Positions 54,178 to 62,374 of a stretch of 64,000 nt of DNA are shown piece by piece. This DNA comes from an uncultured Holophaga sp. GTDB taxonomy: Bacteria; Acidobacteriota; Holophagae; Holophagales; Holophagaceae. Each line of letters starts with the position of its first letter. Positions within the stretch are counted from its first letter, which is position 1. The stretch lies in the NCBI RefSeq assembly GCF_963677305.1, contig NZ_OY781925.1, forward strand, positions 62,001 to 126,000, given 5' to 3'. The translations under genes and the position numbers were made by a program. A model generated the notes under the pieces. It searched no databases and was not told the DNA's origin. It was given only the letters and a program-made list of their open reading frames with translations.

Positions 54178-55800
54178 GTGCCCCTGCCATCAGCCCCCCG
54201 CAAGACCGGCCGCCCGTTCATGAGGGGGATCGGCCGTTACTGGATCGTGTGCCTCATCGTGGCCACCCCCCTGGTCTATGCGCCTCTCTCGGGGCGCGGT
54301 GGCGAGGAGCGGGCCCAGCAGCGGAGCCTGGACACCCTGGCCGAAGTCATGACCCTGGTGCAGAAGCAGGCCGTGGAACCCCCTGACGCCAAACAGGTCA
54401 CCCACGCCGGGATCCAGGGCATGCTCCACACCCTGGATCCGCACTCCAACTACATGGACGAAGCAGAGTTCCGCTCCCTCCGAGAGGACCAGCGCGGCAC
54501 CTTCTTCGGCATCGGCGCCCTGATCCAGCAACAGCCGGATGGCGTGGTGATCACCAGCATCGTCCGGGGCGGCCCGGCAGAGAAGATGGGCCTGCGCCCC
54601 GGCGACACCTTCAAGGAGATCGACGGTAAGAGCGCTGAGGGGCTCACCAGCTCCCAAGTGGTGCAGCGCCTGCGCGGCGACAAGGGGACCGTGGTGGAAG
54701 TCTCGGTCCAGCGCCCCGGCTATGCCGAAAACCTGAAGTTCAGCATCACCCGGGCCGAGATCCCCTCCAACAGCGTCTACTACAGTTTCATGCTGACCCC
54801 GACCACGGGCTTCATCACCATCAAGGACTTCGGAGAGACCACCTCCGAGGAGTTCCAGAGAGCCCTGGCGAACCTCAAGAAACAGGGCATGAAGGAGCTG
54901 ATCCTGGACCTGCGCTACAACCCCGGGGGACTGCTCGACGCCGCCATCGGCATCTGCCAGCAACTCCTGGGCCCCAACCAGGTCATCGTCAGCCAGCGCG
55001 GACGGGATCCCCGTCAGGTCTCCGTCACCCGGACTCCCTCCGGGGGCAGCCTGGATTCATTCCCCCTGGTCGTCCTCATCAACCGGGGCTCGGCCTCCGC
55101 CTCCGAGATCGTGACTGGAGCCGTCCAGGACCACGACCGCGGCCTGGTGGTGGGCACCACCAGCTGGGGCAAGGGTCTGGTGCAGTCCCTCCTGCCCATC
55201 GGCCGGAGCCGTGGCCTCGCCCTGACCGTGGCCCGCTACTACACCCCCTCGGGCCGCTGCATCCAGAGGGACTACCAGCACGGCTTGGATGACTACCTGC
55301 TCCCGGACGACAAGCTGGCCGAGCAGCCCAAGGGACCGGCCTACCGTACGGACCTGAACCGCACCGTGTACGGCGGAGGCGGCATCCAACCGGACTTCAC
55401 GGTGGACCAGGGCAAGCTCACCCCCTTCGTGGCCACCCTGCGCGGCCGCTATGGCGCCTTCTTCAAGTTCGCCCTGGTGGAGAAGGAGAAGTTCGGAGCC
55501 AAGCCCCAGGAGCCCATCCCGGATGCGGCCATGGCCCGCTTCCAGGAGTGGCTGAAGACCGAAAAGATCCCCTTCACCGAGGCCGAATGGAGCGATCCCG
55601 CAAACCAGGCCGACATGCGGGACCAGATCACCTATGAACTGCAGAACATGGCCTTCGGCATCGAGGCCGGCTGGCGCTACCTCTGCAGCCGGGACCCCCA
55701 GGTCAAGAAGGCCCTGGAGGTCATGCCGGATGCCCAACAGCTTCTCCAGCGGAGGGTGATGCTCGCTCCGACGGATGACAGCCGCCAGGCGATGCGTTAA
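54178..55800 (+). CDS. S41-family C-terminal processing protease
   Basis: A 540-residue periplasmic serine protease. I start at GTG with GAGG upstream; a membrane anchor or signal peptide follows (RYWIVCLIVATPLVYAPLSG). A PDZ domain (about 105-190: GIGALIQQQPDGVVITSIVRGGPAEKMGLRPGD split over two motifs) selects C-terminal tails, and the catalytic part has DLRYNPGGLLDAAI, the Ser region GSASASEIVTGA and the Lys in TTSWGKGLVQS. It trims or degrades envelope proteins. It is coupled to gmk by close spacing; the stop overlaps the small convergent gene by four bases. Confidence 0.93.
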   Translation: MPLPSAPRKTGRPFMRGIGRYWIVCLIVATPLVYAPLSGRGGEERAQQRSLDTLAEVMTLVQKQAVEPPDAKQVTHAGIQGMLHTLDPHSNYMDEAEFRSLREDQRGTFFGIGALIQQQPDGVVITSIVRGGPAEKMGLRPGDTFKEIDGKSAEGLTSSQVVQRLRGDKGTVVEVSVQRPGYAENLKFSITRAEIPSNSVYYSFMLTPTTGFITIKDFGETTSEEFQRALANLKKQGMKELILDLRYNPGGLLDAAIGICQQLLGPNQVIVSQRGRDPRQVSVTRTPSGGSLDSFPLVVLINRGSASASEIVTGAVQDHDRGLVVGTTSWGKGLVQSLLPIGRSRGLALTVARYYTPSGRCIQRDYQHGLDDYLLPDDKLAEQPKGPAYRTDLNRTVYGGGGIQPDFTVDQGKLTPFVATLRGRYGAFFKFALVEKEKFGAKPQEPIPDAAMARFQEWLKTEKIPFTEAEWSDPANQADMRDQITYELQNMAFGIEAGWRYLCSRDPQVKKALEVMPDAQQLLQRRVMLAPTDDSRQAMR

Positions 55801-55997
55801 CCCTTCACAATCCGAATGGTCTTGTCCTGGAGCATGTCGCGAAGCTCGGAGATGGCGGCCCGCTCCTGGGCATCGATGTGCCCGTCCGCATCCGCCAGGA
55901 CAAAGACCTTTTCATGGTCCGACTGGGTGATCTCGTGGGTCTCAAGCGCACGCTTGATGATCGCGGTGATGGCCTGGGCGGAAGGGCTGACGCTCAC
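55797..55997 (-). CDS. Small helical protein with an EF-hand-like loop, hypothetical
   Basis: A 66-residue acidic, helical protein (QAITAIIKRALETHEITQSD, LADADGHIDAQERAAISELR). The stretch DADGHIDAQE resembles an EF-hand loop but the first ligand position is Leu, so calcium binding is doubtful; it also recalls TerB-type helices. It overlaps the protease stop by four bases on the opposite strand. No family named with certainty. Confidence 0.65.
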   Translation of the reverse strand: MSVSPSAQAITAIIKRALETHEITQSDHEKVFVLADADGHIDAQERAAISELRDMLQDKTIRIVKG

Positions 55998-56147
55998 GGG
56001 AGCCCCGCAGTTCTAGGGCTTGGAAAGGGGCTCAGCCATCCCTGATCTGAGCGCAAGGCGGAGGACATTCCGTGCGGAGGGGGTGGCACCCTGGCCCTTG
56101 GTGGGCCGTGGGAGGCCCTCCCCATGCCGCACCGAGAACACTCCCCC

Positions 56148-56543
56148 TCAAAGTCCCTTGGCGAGTTCCAGGGCCTCTTCAACACCTGGAGCTTCATAGA
56201 CAGCCAGGCCGCACTGCTTGGAGGGCTCCTTCCACCGCTTGGATCCCATGTTGGTGACGGCGCTGCTGGAGACGATGTTGATGAGGTTCCCCATGCCTGC
56301 AGCCAACTGCCCCTTGGGGACATATTCCTGGAAGAGGGCCGCATCATCCTGCTTGAGGACGAGCCCTGCGGGGACCTCCACAATCAGAGTCCGTGCCCCG
56401 AGACGCTTCCCCTCTGAATTGCACTTGTCAACCATGGTCTTGACGTCCTGGAACTTCTCCCAGTGCACCACCAGGGCTTTGACGGAATTTTCGTATTCCA
56501 TCCGGATGACACCAGGGGCAGTGAAGGCGGGTTGCATAGCCAT
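56148..56543 (-). CDS. STAS-like hypothetical protein
   Basis: A 131-residue soluble protein with alternating strands and helices (NSVKALVVHWEKFQDVKTMV, ARTLIVEVPAGLVLKQDD, INIVSSSAVTNMG, GLAVYEAPGVEEALEL) and a Ser/Ser/Ser-Asn turn, similar in layout to STAS/anti-anti-sigma proteins, but the conserved DxSG phosphoserine motif is not clear. AGGAG lies eight bases before the ATG. It stands alone; 150 bases of spacer follow it and 148 precede it. Confidence 0.55.
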   Translation of the reverse strand: MAMQPAFTAPGVIRMEYENSVKALVVHWEKFQDVKTMVDKCNSEGKRLGARTLIVEVPAGLVLKQDDAALFQEYVPKGQLAAGMGNLINIVSSSAVTNMGSKRWKEPSKQCGLAVYEAPGVEEALELAKGL

Positions 56544-56691
56544 AAGATCGGCTCCTATTGCGCGACAGCGCTTGTCTACAGTGAATACAGATCACTTTAG
56601 ACTTGAGATCACTCGCGAACAAGAATCATTTCAACAAGCTCCCCAAACCCGGTATGCGACCCGAAGCCCTCTCCCCCGGAAACCGGACGGC

Positions 56692-57441
56692 CTACCCCCG
56701 GGCGAGCACCTCGAGGACCGGCGCCAGAAGCTCCGAGGCGGGCTTGAGGACCCGCCCCCGGCAGCTGTTGGGAACGATCACTCCCTGCAGGGAGTTGGTC
56801 AGGAACACGCCCTCGCAGCGCACCAGGTCCGCGGGTGTCAGGGTCGCTTCCTGGGCCAGCCCGGCATCGAGGATCACCTGCCGGGCGACGCCGGGGAGCG
56901 CGCCGGACTCAAGCGGTGGCGTGAAGATCCGACCCCCCTCCACCACAAAGAGGCTGGTCCGGCTGCCATCGCTGAGCTCTCCCCGCTCATTGATCGCCAG
57001 CACCTCGAAGAGGCCCCTGGACCTGGCCTCCCGCGCCAGGACCCGGTTCTCCAGGTAGGCCAGGGTCTTGAAACGGTTGAGGGGGCTGGAGCTGCTCCGC
57101 ACCAGGGAGGCGGCGAGGTCCACCGCCACCACCGGCGGAGTCTCCGGCGTGAAGGCCACCGCGGAGACGATGAGGCGGCGGTCCACCGCATAGAGCCGCA
57201 GGGCCCCCGAGGCCATCCCCGGCACCTGGGTGTAGTGGTTCAGGTAGTCCTCCACCCGCTCCAGGGAAGGGGGCGCTTCCATCTCCAGGAAGGCGGCCCC
57301 ACGGGCCAGCCTGGCCAGGTGGAGAGAAAGCCGCTGGGCCTTCCCCTTAAGCACCCTGAGGGTCTCGAAGAGGCCCCAGCCGTGCCGGGCCTCCGAGCGG
57401 CTGAGGTCCACCGTTGCGTCCTGACAGGGTTCGAGGCTCAT
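56692..57441 (-). CDS. pabC: 4-amino-4-deoxychorismate lyase (class IV aminotransferase)
   Basis: A 249-residue PLP enzyme that splits aminodeoxychorismate into p-aminobenzoate and pyruvate for folate. Family marks: HGWGLFETLRVLKG at the start, the PLP Lys in LNRFKTLAYLENRVLAREA, NERGELSDGSRTSLFVVEGG and LPGVARQVIL. D-alanine aminotransferases look similar, but the position behind pabA and pabB on the same strand decides for pabC. I start at the ATG giving MSLEPCQDATVD; the frame extends further upstream without clear protein character. Confidence 0.9.
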   Translation of the reverse strand: MSLEPCQDATVDLSRSEARHGWGLFETLRVLKGKAQRLSLHLARLARGAAFLEMEAPPSLERVEDYLNHYTQVPGMASGALRLYAVDRRLIVSAVAFTPETPPVVAVDLAASLVRSSSSPLNRFKTLAYLENRVLAREARSRGLFEVLAINERGELSDGSRTSLFVVEGGRIFTPPLESGALPGVARQVILDAGLAQEATLTPADLVRCEGVFLTNSLQGVIVPNSCRGRVLKPASELLAPVLEVLARG

Positions 57442-57522
57442 GGCACAAAGCATAGGGCATGCGGGGAAGAGAGGGACAGGTCGCGTCAAAGGAAAAGCGC
57501 TTGGCAGCCGTGGCTGCTCTCC

Positions 57523-58788
57523 TCACCCCCCAAAGGCCTCCAGGCAGGCCACCAGACTGGCCCCCTTGTGGACGGTCTCCAGGTATTCGGCTTCAGGCTC
57601 TGAGTCCCAGACCACCCCACCCCCCACCCCGAAGCGCAGCTCCCGGTCCTGGCCGAAGGCGGTGCGGATGGCGATGTTCAGGTCCAGGGCCGAGAGGTCC
57701 TGGGTGAACCAGCCCAGGGAGCCGGTGTAGAGCATGCGTGGCTGGGGCTCCAGCTCCCGGATGAGTGCCATGGAGGCCAGCTTGGGGCACCCGGTGATGG
57801 AGCCGCCCGGGAAGAGGGACTCCAGGAGGGCCCGCAGCGTGAGCCCCGGCAGGGCCCGTCCCGTCACCGTGGCCACCAGGTGATGGACATTGGCGTAGCT
57901 CTCCAGGTCCGGAAAGGCCTCCACCTTCACCGAGGGCACCTCGCAGGACCGGGTGAGGTCATTGCGCAGCAAGTCAGCGATCATGGCCAACTCGGCGTTG
58001 TTCTTAGCGCAGCCCAGGAGTTCGGCCTTGAGGGCCTCGTCGGCCTCCGGGGTGGCACCCCGGGGCGCCGTGCCCTTGATGGGCTGCACCACCAGGCGCC
58101 CCTGGTCGAGGCGCACGAAGCGCTCGGGAGAGGAGCAGACCACGGCAAAGTCCTCCCCGGCCATGAAGGCGGAGAAAGGCCCTGGATTCAGGTCATGGAG
58201 ACGCCGGGCGAAGGCCCGCAGGTCCCCTTCGTAGGCCCACCCCTCCTGCCGGGTGAGGTCCACCTGATAGACGTTCCCCTGGGAGATCTCTTCGCGGATG
58301 CGGCTCACTTTGGCGGCGTAGCCCTCCGGGGTGTCGCTGTCCCAGGTCTTCCTGGCCCGGAAAGGCCCCTCCCGAAGCAGGTTGCGCCGAGTGGGCGTGC
58401 TGATCCCCTCCCGCAGCCCCTCATACGTGCGGCCCTCCTGGCGGTCCACCAGCAGCACCCGCCGATGGAGGGTGAAGTGGAAGTCCGGAAAGGGGAAGGG
58501 CTTGGGGAGGGCCTTGGGCATGAGGGGGTCCAGGCCATAGCCCCACTCGTAGGTGACGAAGCCGATGAAGTCCGGGAGGATGGGCGGCAGGGTGCCGCGC
58601 CGCTCGAGGACGAAGCCGGAGGGATCCGGCTCCCTGAGCACCGCCAGGGGACCCTCGGCGAAGATCCAGAAGCGGCCCTCCCCGTGCAGCATGGCAAAGG
58701 GCTCACCGCCCGCCAGGGCGAACAGCTCGTCCACCGTGGGGACCCCCTCCCGCACCGTCCAGGTCTCAGTAACGTTCGTGCAGGACAT
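57523..58788 (-). CDS. pabB: Aminodeoxychorismate synthase component I
   Basis: A 421-residue chorismate-using enzyme: IREEISQGNVYQVDLTRQE, SSPERFVRLDQGRLVVQPIKG, APRGATPEADEALKAELL, NDLTRSCEVPSVKVEAFPDL and FPGGSITGCPKLASMALIRE. It aminates chorismate with ammonia from PabA. PIKGTAPRG suggests the Lys-mediated PabB mechanism; TrpE has a different residue there. The start overlaps the pabA stop by 23 bases, and pabC follows after about 80 bases. Confidence 0.93.
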   Translation of the reverse strand: MSCTNVTETWTVREGVPTVDELFALAGGEPFAMLHGEGRFWIFAEGPLAVLREPDPSGFVLERRGTLPPILPDFIGFVTYEWGYGLDPLMPKALPKPFPFPDFHFTLHRRVLLVDRQEGRTYEGLREGISTPTRRNLLREGPFRARKTWDSDTPEGYAAKVSRIREEISQGNVYQVDLTRQEGWAYEGDLRAFARRLHDLNPGPFSAFMAGEDFAVVCSSPERFVRLDQGRLVVQPIKGTAPRGATPEADEALKAELLGCAKNNAELAMIADLLRNDLTRSCEVPSVKVEAFPDLESYANVHHLVATVTGRALPGLTLRALLESLFPGGSITGCPKLASMALIRELEPQPRMLYTGSLGWFTQDLSALDLNIAIRTAFGQDRELRFGVGGGVVWDSEPEAEYLETVHKGASLVACLEAFGG

Positions 58789-59341
58789 GGCTCAGGAGCT
58801 CCGTACCGTGGTCAGTGAGGAAGGAGTCGGGATGGAACTGCACCCCCACCATGGGCCAGGTGCGGTGACGCAGAGCCATCACCACCCCGTCTCCGGTCCG
58901 GGCGGCCACCTCGAAACCCGGCGGCGGCTCCGTCACGCAGAGGGAGTGGTAGCGCCCCACCCGCAGGGGATCCGGCAGTCCCTCGAAAAGCCCCCGCCCG
59001 TCGTGATGGATGGCCGAGACCTTGCCATGTACGGGTTCGGGCGAACGCCCCACCCGGCCCCCGAAGGCCACGGCCATGCACTGCATCCCCAGGCAGATGC
59101 CCAGGATTGGGATGCGCCCCCCGAAGTGCCGCAGGGCCTCCAGGGAGAGGGTGGCATCCTCGGGGCGCCGGGGCCCTGGGGAGATGACCAGCAGCTCGGG
59201 CTCCAGGGCGATGAGCCCCGGCAGGTCCAGGGTCTCGGCCCGGTGGACCTCCACCCGCGCTCCCGCCTCCACCAGACCGTGGCGGACATTGAAGGTGAAG
59301 GAGTCGAAGTTGTCCAGGATCACGACGCGGGAAAGGGGCAC
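58766..59341 (-). CDS. pabA: Aminodeoxychorismate/anthranilate synthase glutamine amidotransferase
   Basis: A 191-residue class I amidotransferase: VVILDNFDSFTFNV, oxyanion region ISPGPRRPEDA, nucleophile Cys in LGICLGMQCMA and the His/Glu in VGVQFHPDSFLTDHG. It feeds ammonia to PabB; a shared role with TrpE is possible since pabA/trpG are often dual. First gene of the pabA-pabB-pabC unit, divergent from the DUF542-hemerythrin gene. Confidence 0.93.
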   Translation of the reverse strand: MPLSRVVILDNFDSFTFNVRHGLVEAGARVEVHRAETLDLPGLIALEPELLVISPGPRRPEDATLSLEALRHFGGRIPILGICLGMQCMAVAFGGRVGRSPEPVHGKVSAIHHDGRGLFEGLPDPLRVGRYHSLCVTEPPPGFEVAARTGDGVVMALRHRTWPMVGVQFHPDSFLTDHGTELLSHVLHERY

Positions 59342-59443
59342 GCATCCTCCCAGGGAGGATTATCCGGGATCTGGTCATACTTGTCGCCCGTCAAGGAGGG
59401 GGCACGCCCCCGGTGCGACGCTGGGACAGCAAGGAGGGAAGCC

Positions 59444-60217
59444 ATGAAGGCCTGCCTGGACCAGTCCATCCGAGAGCTCATCCGTCAACACCCCGGCCTG
59501 GGGGGCATCCTCGCAGAGGCCGGCATCCACTGCGTCTCCTGCGGGCTCGGCACCTGCCGGGTGCGGGAGATCCTGGAGATCCACGATCTCGACGCCGAGC
59601 ATTCCAGGGAACTGCTCACCCAGATGGGGCGGGAGATTCACGGGGATGGCCCCTTCGAGGTGCCGGAGCTTCCCAGAAGGGCCAAGGCGCCTGCCGCTGC
59701 CTTCTGCCCGCCCCTGGCCCGGATGGTGGAGGAGCACCGCACCATCCTGGAGCTGCTCGGCACCCTGCCGAGCCTGATGGCCGCCCTCCGGCGGGATCTG
59801 GAGAGCCACCATCCCCTGGCGGAGCAGGCCCTCGACTTCCTCCGGAACTACGCGGACCGCTACCACCATGCCAAGGAGGAGGACATCCTCTTCGGATTCT
59901 TCGACGGGGAGTCACCGGTGATCCAGGCCATGCGGGCGGACCACGACGAAGGGCGGGGACATGTGCGCGAAGCGGCCCTGGCGCTGGGGAGGGGGGATCT
60001 GGAGGCCCTGGAGTCCGCCCTGGAGGCCTATTCGGAGCTGCTGCGTGGCCATATCCAGCGCGAGGACACGATCCTCTATCCCTGGATGGACCGGACTCTG
60101 AGCACCCACCAGGTGGGGGAGCTCTACGCCCGCTGCGCTGAGGTGGAGGCCCGCTCCGGTGACGAGGCTGCCCGCCGGGCCGCCTTCGCCCGCGCCCTTC
60201 CGGAGCTGCTGGGCTGA
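59444..60217 (+). CDS. DUF542-hemerythrin protein (RIC/ScdA-like)
   Basis: A 257-residue protein: residues 1-60 are a DUF542-like domain (IRELIRQHPGLGGILAEAGI then CVSCGLGTC), and residues 85-235 a hemerythrin-type four-helix bundle with MVEEHRTILELL, DRYHHAKEEDILFGFF, RADHDEGRGHVREA and LRGHIQREDTILYPWMD as iron ligands. Such di-iron proteins repair iron-sulfur centres after nitric oxide or oxidative damage. The three-Cys motif differs from the usual DFCCGG form. AAGGAGG precedes the ATG. It precedes the NifX-like gene by 55 bases. Confidence 0.85.
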   Translation: MKACLDQSIRELIRQHPGLGGILAEAGIHCVSCGLGTCRVREILEIHDLDAEHSRELLTQMGREIHGDGPFEVPELPRRAKAPAAAFCPPLARMVEEHRTILELLGTLPSLMAALRRDLESHHPLAEQALDFLRNYADRYHHAKEEDILFGFFDGESPVIQAMRADHDEGRGHVREAALALGRGDLEALESALEAYSELLRGHIQREDTILYPWMDRTLSTHQVGELYARCAEVEARSGDEAARRAAFARALPELLG

Positions 60218-60272
60218 GCCTTCCGGGTGCCCAGGAGGGGCGATCAAAACTACACTGTCCCCGGAGGTTCCC

Positions 60273-60650
60273 ATGAAGATCGCCCTGCCCACCATGGACG
60301 GCCAGACCATCTCTGAGCACTTCGGCCGCTGCAAGGCCTTCCTGGTCTATGAAATCGAGGGCGGCCTCATCAGGGGCAGCGAGACTCGCACCAATGCCCA
60401 GGGGGGTGAGGATGCACCCGAGTGCGGCACCTCGGGTCACGGCCACAACCATGGAGCCTTTGCAGAACTCCTTTCCGACTGCGAGGCGGTGATCGTGAAG
60501 GGCATGGGGGGCGGAGCGGTCAAGGCCATTGCCAGAGCAGGCCTGCGGATCTACCGGGCCAATGCCTCCGCGACACCGGAGGAGGCCATCTTCCGCATGC
60601 TCCAGGGGCGCCTGGAAGTGGTCTCGGAGGGGAGCTGCGCCGGGCACTGA
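60273..60650 (+). CDS. NifX/NifB-C-terminal-like (dinitrogenase Fe-Mo cofactor) protein
   Basis: A 125-residue protein of the NifX/NafY/MTH1175 fold: MKIALPTMDGQTISEHFGRC with the conserved SEHFGRC, a His-rich insert HGHNHG, LLSDCEAVIVKGMGGGAVKAI and ASATPEEAIFRML. Family members bind iron-sulfur or metal clusters; without nif genes here it is likely a general cluster carrier or chaperone. GGAGG precedes the ATG. It may be co-expressed with the hemerythrin gene, matching an iron-sulfur theme. Confidence 0.9.
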   Translation: MKIALPTMDGQTISEHFGRCKAFLVYEIEGGLIRGSETRTNAQGGEDAPECGTSGHGHNHGAFAELLSDCEAVIVKGMGGGAVKAIARAGLRIYRANASATPEEAIFRMLQGRLEVVSEGSCAGH

Positions 60651-60699
60651 AAAGCCACTAGTCATATCAGCGACACCCTGCCATCCTGGGGCACGTAGC

Positions 60700-60880
60700 T
60701 TTGACATGCAGGATGTTTTGGGAAGCAGGTGAGAATCCTGCGCTGCCCCGCAACGGTATGCACCTCGGCGCAAGCCGGGAGACCTTGCCGGGACCCACTG
60801 GAGCGCCGCTCCGGGAAGGGTCCTGGGGATCTGGAGACGGATCCGTCGCGTGTGAGCCCGGAGACCGGTCCTGCAATTCC
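60700..60880 (+). promoter_or_regulatory. Cobalamin riboswitch
   Basis: The conserved core is present in order: GGATGTTTTGGGAAGCAGGT (60711-60730), GAGAATCC, CTGCCCCGCAAC, CCACTGG with GGGAAGG, and the terminal B12 box GAGCCCGGAGACCGG. TGCAGGA (60707-60713) pairs with TCCTGCA (60869-60875), closing the fold. A second B12-box-like stretch in the middle (AAGCCGGGAGACC, 60772-60784) lies in a variable arm. Adenosylcobalamin or another corrinoid binding should shut off the downstream cobalamin genes. Confidence 0.93.
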
Positions 60881-60962
60881 CAACCCGCCGAGGGAGCGGA
60901 CAAGGGACCGGAACCATCCAGTCCTCTGTCCATCCATCGGAACTCCATGCGGGAGGCATGTG

Positions 60963-61028
60963 ATGGGCAATCGGATTCTCTTCCGGACAGGGCTTGCGGT
61001 GGTCGCCAGCCTGGCTGCTCACAGCTGA
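60963..61028 (+). CDS. 21-codon ORF between the B12 riboswitch and bzaF
   Basis: ATG has GGGAGG six bases upstream, a very good ribosome site. The peptide is MGNRILFRTGLAVVASLAAH plus Ser, with a positive start and hydrophobic core like a signal peptide cut after its first 20 residues. It may be a leader peptide, or the remnant of an exported protein such as a B12 receptor that was lost. It stops 29 bases before bzaF. Confidence 0.5.
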   Translation: MGNRILFRTGLAVVASLAAHS

Positions 61029-61057
61029 ACCCCAGGACCCCACCCAAAGGAAGCCCC

Positions 61058-62371
61058 ATGTCCACTCAGCTCCAGCTGGCCCGCCAGGGCCTCGTCACCG
61101 AAGCCATGCAGCAGGTCGCCGCGACCGAAGGCTTCGATCCCGAGACCATCCGTGAGCGGGTCGCCCTCGGCCACATCGTCATTCCCAGCAACCCCATGCG
61201 GAAGGGGCAGAAGGCCGTGGGCATCGGCATGGGCCTGCGCACCAAGGTCAACGCCTCCATCGGCACCTCCTCCGACATCTGCAACGTCGAGCTGGAGATG
61301 AAGAAGGCCAGGGCCGCCGAGGAGGAGGGGGCCGACACCCTGATGGAACTCAGTGCCGGGGGCGACCTGGACCAGATCCGTCGTGAGGTCATCGCCTCCA
61401 CCAGCCTGCCGGTGGGCAACGTGCCCCTCTACCAGGCCTTCTGCGAGGCCGCCCGCAAATACAACGATCCCAACAAGCTGGACCCCGAATTTCTCTTCGA
61501 GCTCATCGAGCGCCAGCTGGCGGACGGCATGAGCTTCATGGCCATCCACTGCGGGCTGAACCGCTTCAGCCTCGAGCGCCTCCGCAAGCAGGGCTACCGC
61601 TATGGCGGTCTGGTCTCCAAGGGCGGAACCTTCATGGTCTCCTGGATGGAGACCAACCAGAAAGAGAACCCCCTCTACGAGCAGTTCGACCGCGTCTGCG
61701 CCCTCATGAACAAGTACGACGCCGTGCTCAGCCTGGGCAATGGCGTGCGGGCCGGGGCCATCCACGACAGCCATGACCGCGCCCAGATGGCCGAGATGAT
61801 CATCAACTGCGAGCTGGCCGAGCTGGGCCGCGAGATGGGCACCCAGATGATGGTGGAAGGCCCAGGCCACGTGCCCCTCGATGAGATCGAGGCCAACATC
61901 ATCCTCGAGAAGCGCATGAGCGGCTACGCCCCCTATTACGTCCTGGGGCCGCTGCCCGCCGACCGTGGCGCGGGCTACGACCACATCACCTCCGCCATCG
62001 GCGCCGCGGAGAGCGCCCGCTATGGCGCGGACCTCATCTGCTACATCACCCCCGCCGAGCACCTGGCCCTGCCCAACGAGGCCGATGTCCGGGAGGGCGT
62101 GCGCACCACCCGCCTGGCCGCCCACATCGGCGACCTGGCCAAGTACCCCGAGCGCCGCGAGAAGGAGAAGCTGGCCGCCCTCACCCGCCGCGACTCCAGG
62201 TGGGCCGAGCACATGGGACTGCTCCTCTTCCCCGACCGGGCGAAGGAGATCCGCGACAGCCGCATGCCCGCCAAGGAGGAGACCTGCACCATGTGCGGCG
62301 ACTTCTGCGCCAACCGGAAAGGCATGGAGATCTTCCGCGACTGCGTCTCCCCCGACAAGCGGCTGGGCTGA
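61058..62371 (+). CDS. bzaF: ThiC paralogue, probable 5-hydroxybenzimidazole synthase
   Basis: A 437-residue radical SAM enzyme of the ThiC family: IPSNPMRKGQKAVGIGMG, NASIGTSSDICNVELEMKKA, MSFMAIHCGLNRFSLERL, MVEGPGHVPLDEIEANI, and the C-terminal cluster ligand motif CTMCGDFC. ThiC makes the thiamin pyrimidine from aminoimidazole ribotide; the paralogue BzaF makes 5-hydroxybenzimidazole, the lower ligand of a cobamide, from the same substrate. Its place behind a B12 riboswitch and before cobO, cbiB and cobD favours BzaF. AAAGGAAG precedes the ATG. ThiC remains possible on motif alone. Confidence 0.78.
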   Translation: MSTQLQLARQGLVTEAMQQVAATEGFDPETIRERVALGHIVIPSNPMRKGQKAVGIGMGLRTKVNASIGTSSDICNVELEMKKARAAEEEGADTLMELSAGGDLDQIRREVIASTSLPVGNVPLYQAFCEAARKYNDPNKLDPEFLFELIERQLADGMSFMAIHCGLNRFSLERLRKQGYRYGGLVSKGGTFMVSWMETNQKENPLYEQFDRVCALMNKYDAVLSLGNGVRAGAIHDSHDRAQMAEMIINCELAELGREMGTQMMVEGPGHVPLDEIEANIILEKRMSGYAPYYVLGPLPADRGAGYDHITSAIGAAESARYGADLICYITPAEHLALPNEADVREGVRTTRLAAHIGDLAKYPERREKEKLAALTRRDSRWAEHMGLLLFPDRAKEIRDSRMPAKEETCTMCGDFCANRKGMEIFRDCVSPDKRLG

Positions 62372-62374
62372 TCC

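Noticed and set aside
60772..60788. First B12-box-like segment as the functional box
   Set aside because: The closing helix TGCAGGA/TCCTGCA encloses the second box at 60853, so the first lies in a peripheral arm.
60661..61057. TPP riboswitch upstream of the ThiC-family gene
   Set aside because: The conserved blocks are those of a cobalamin riboswitch; I see no thi-box (CTGAGA with ACCTGATC-like) motifs.
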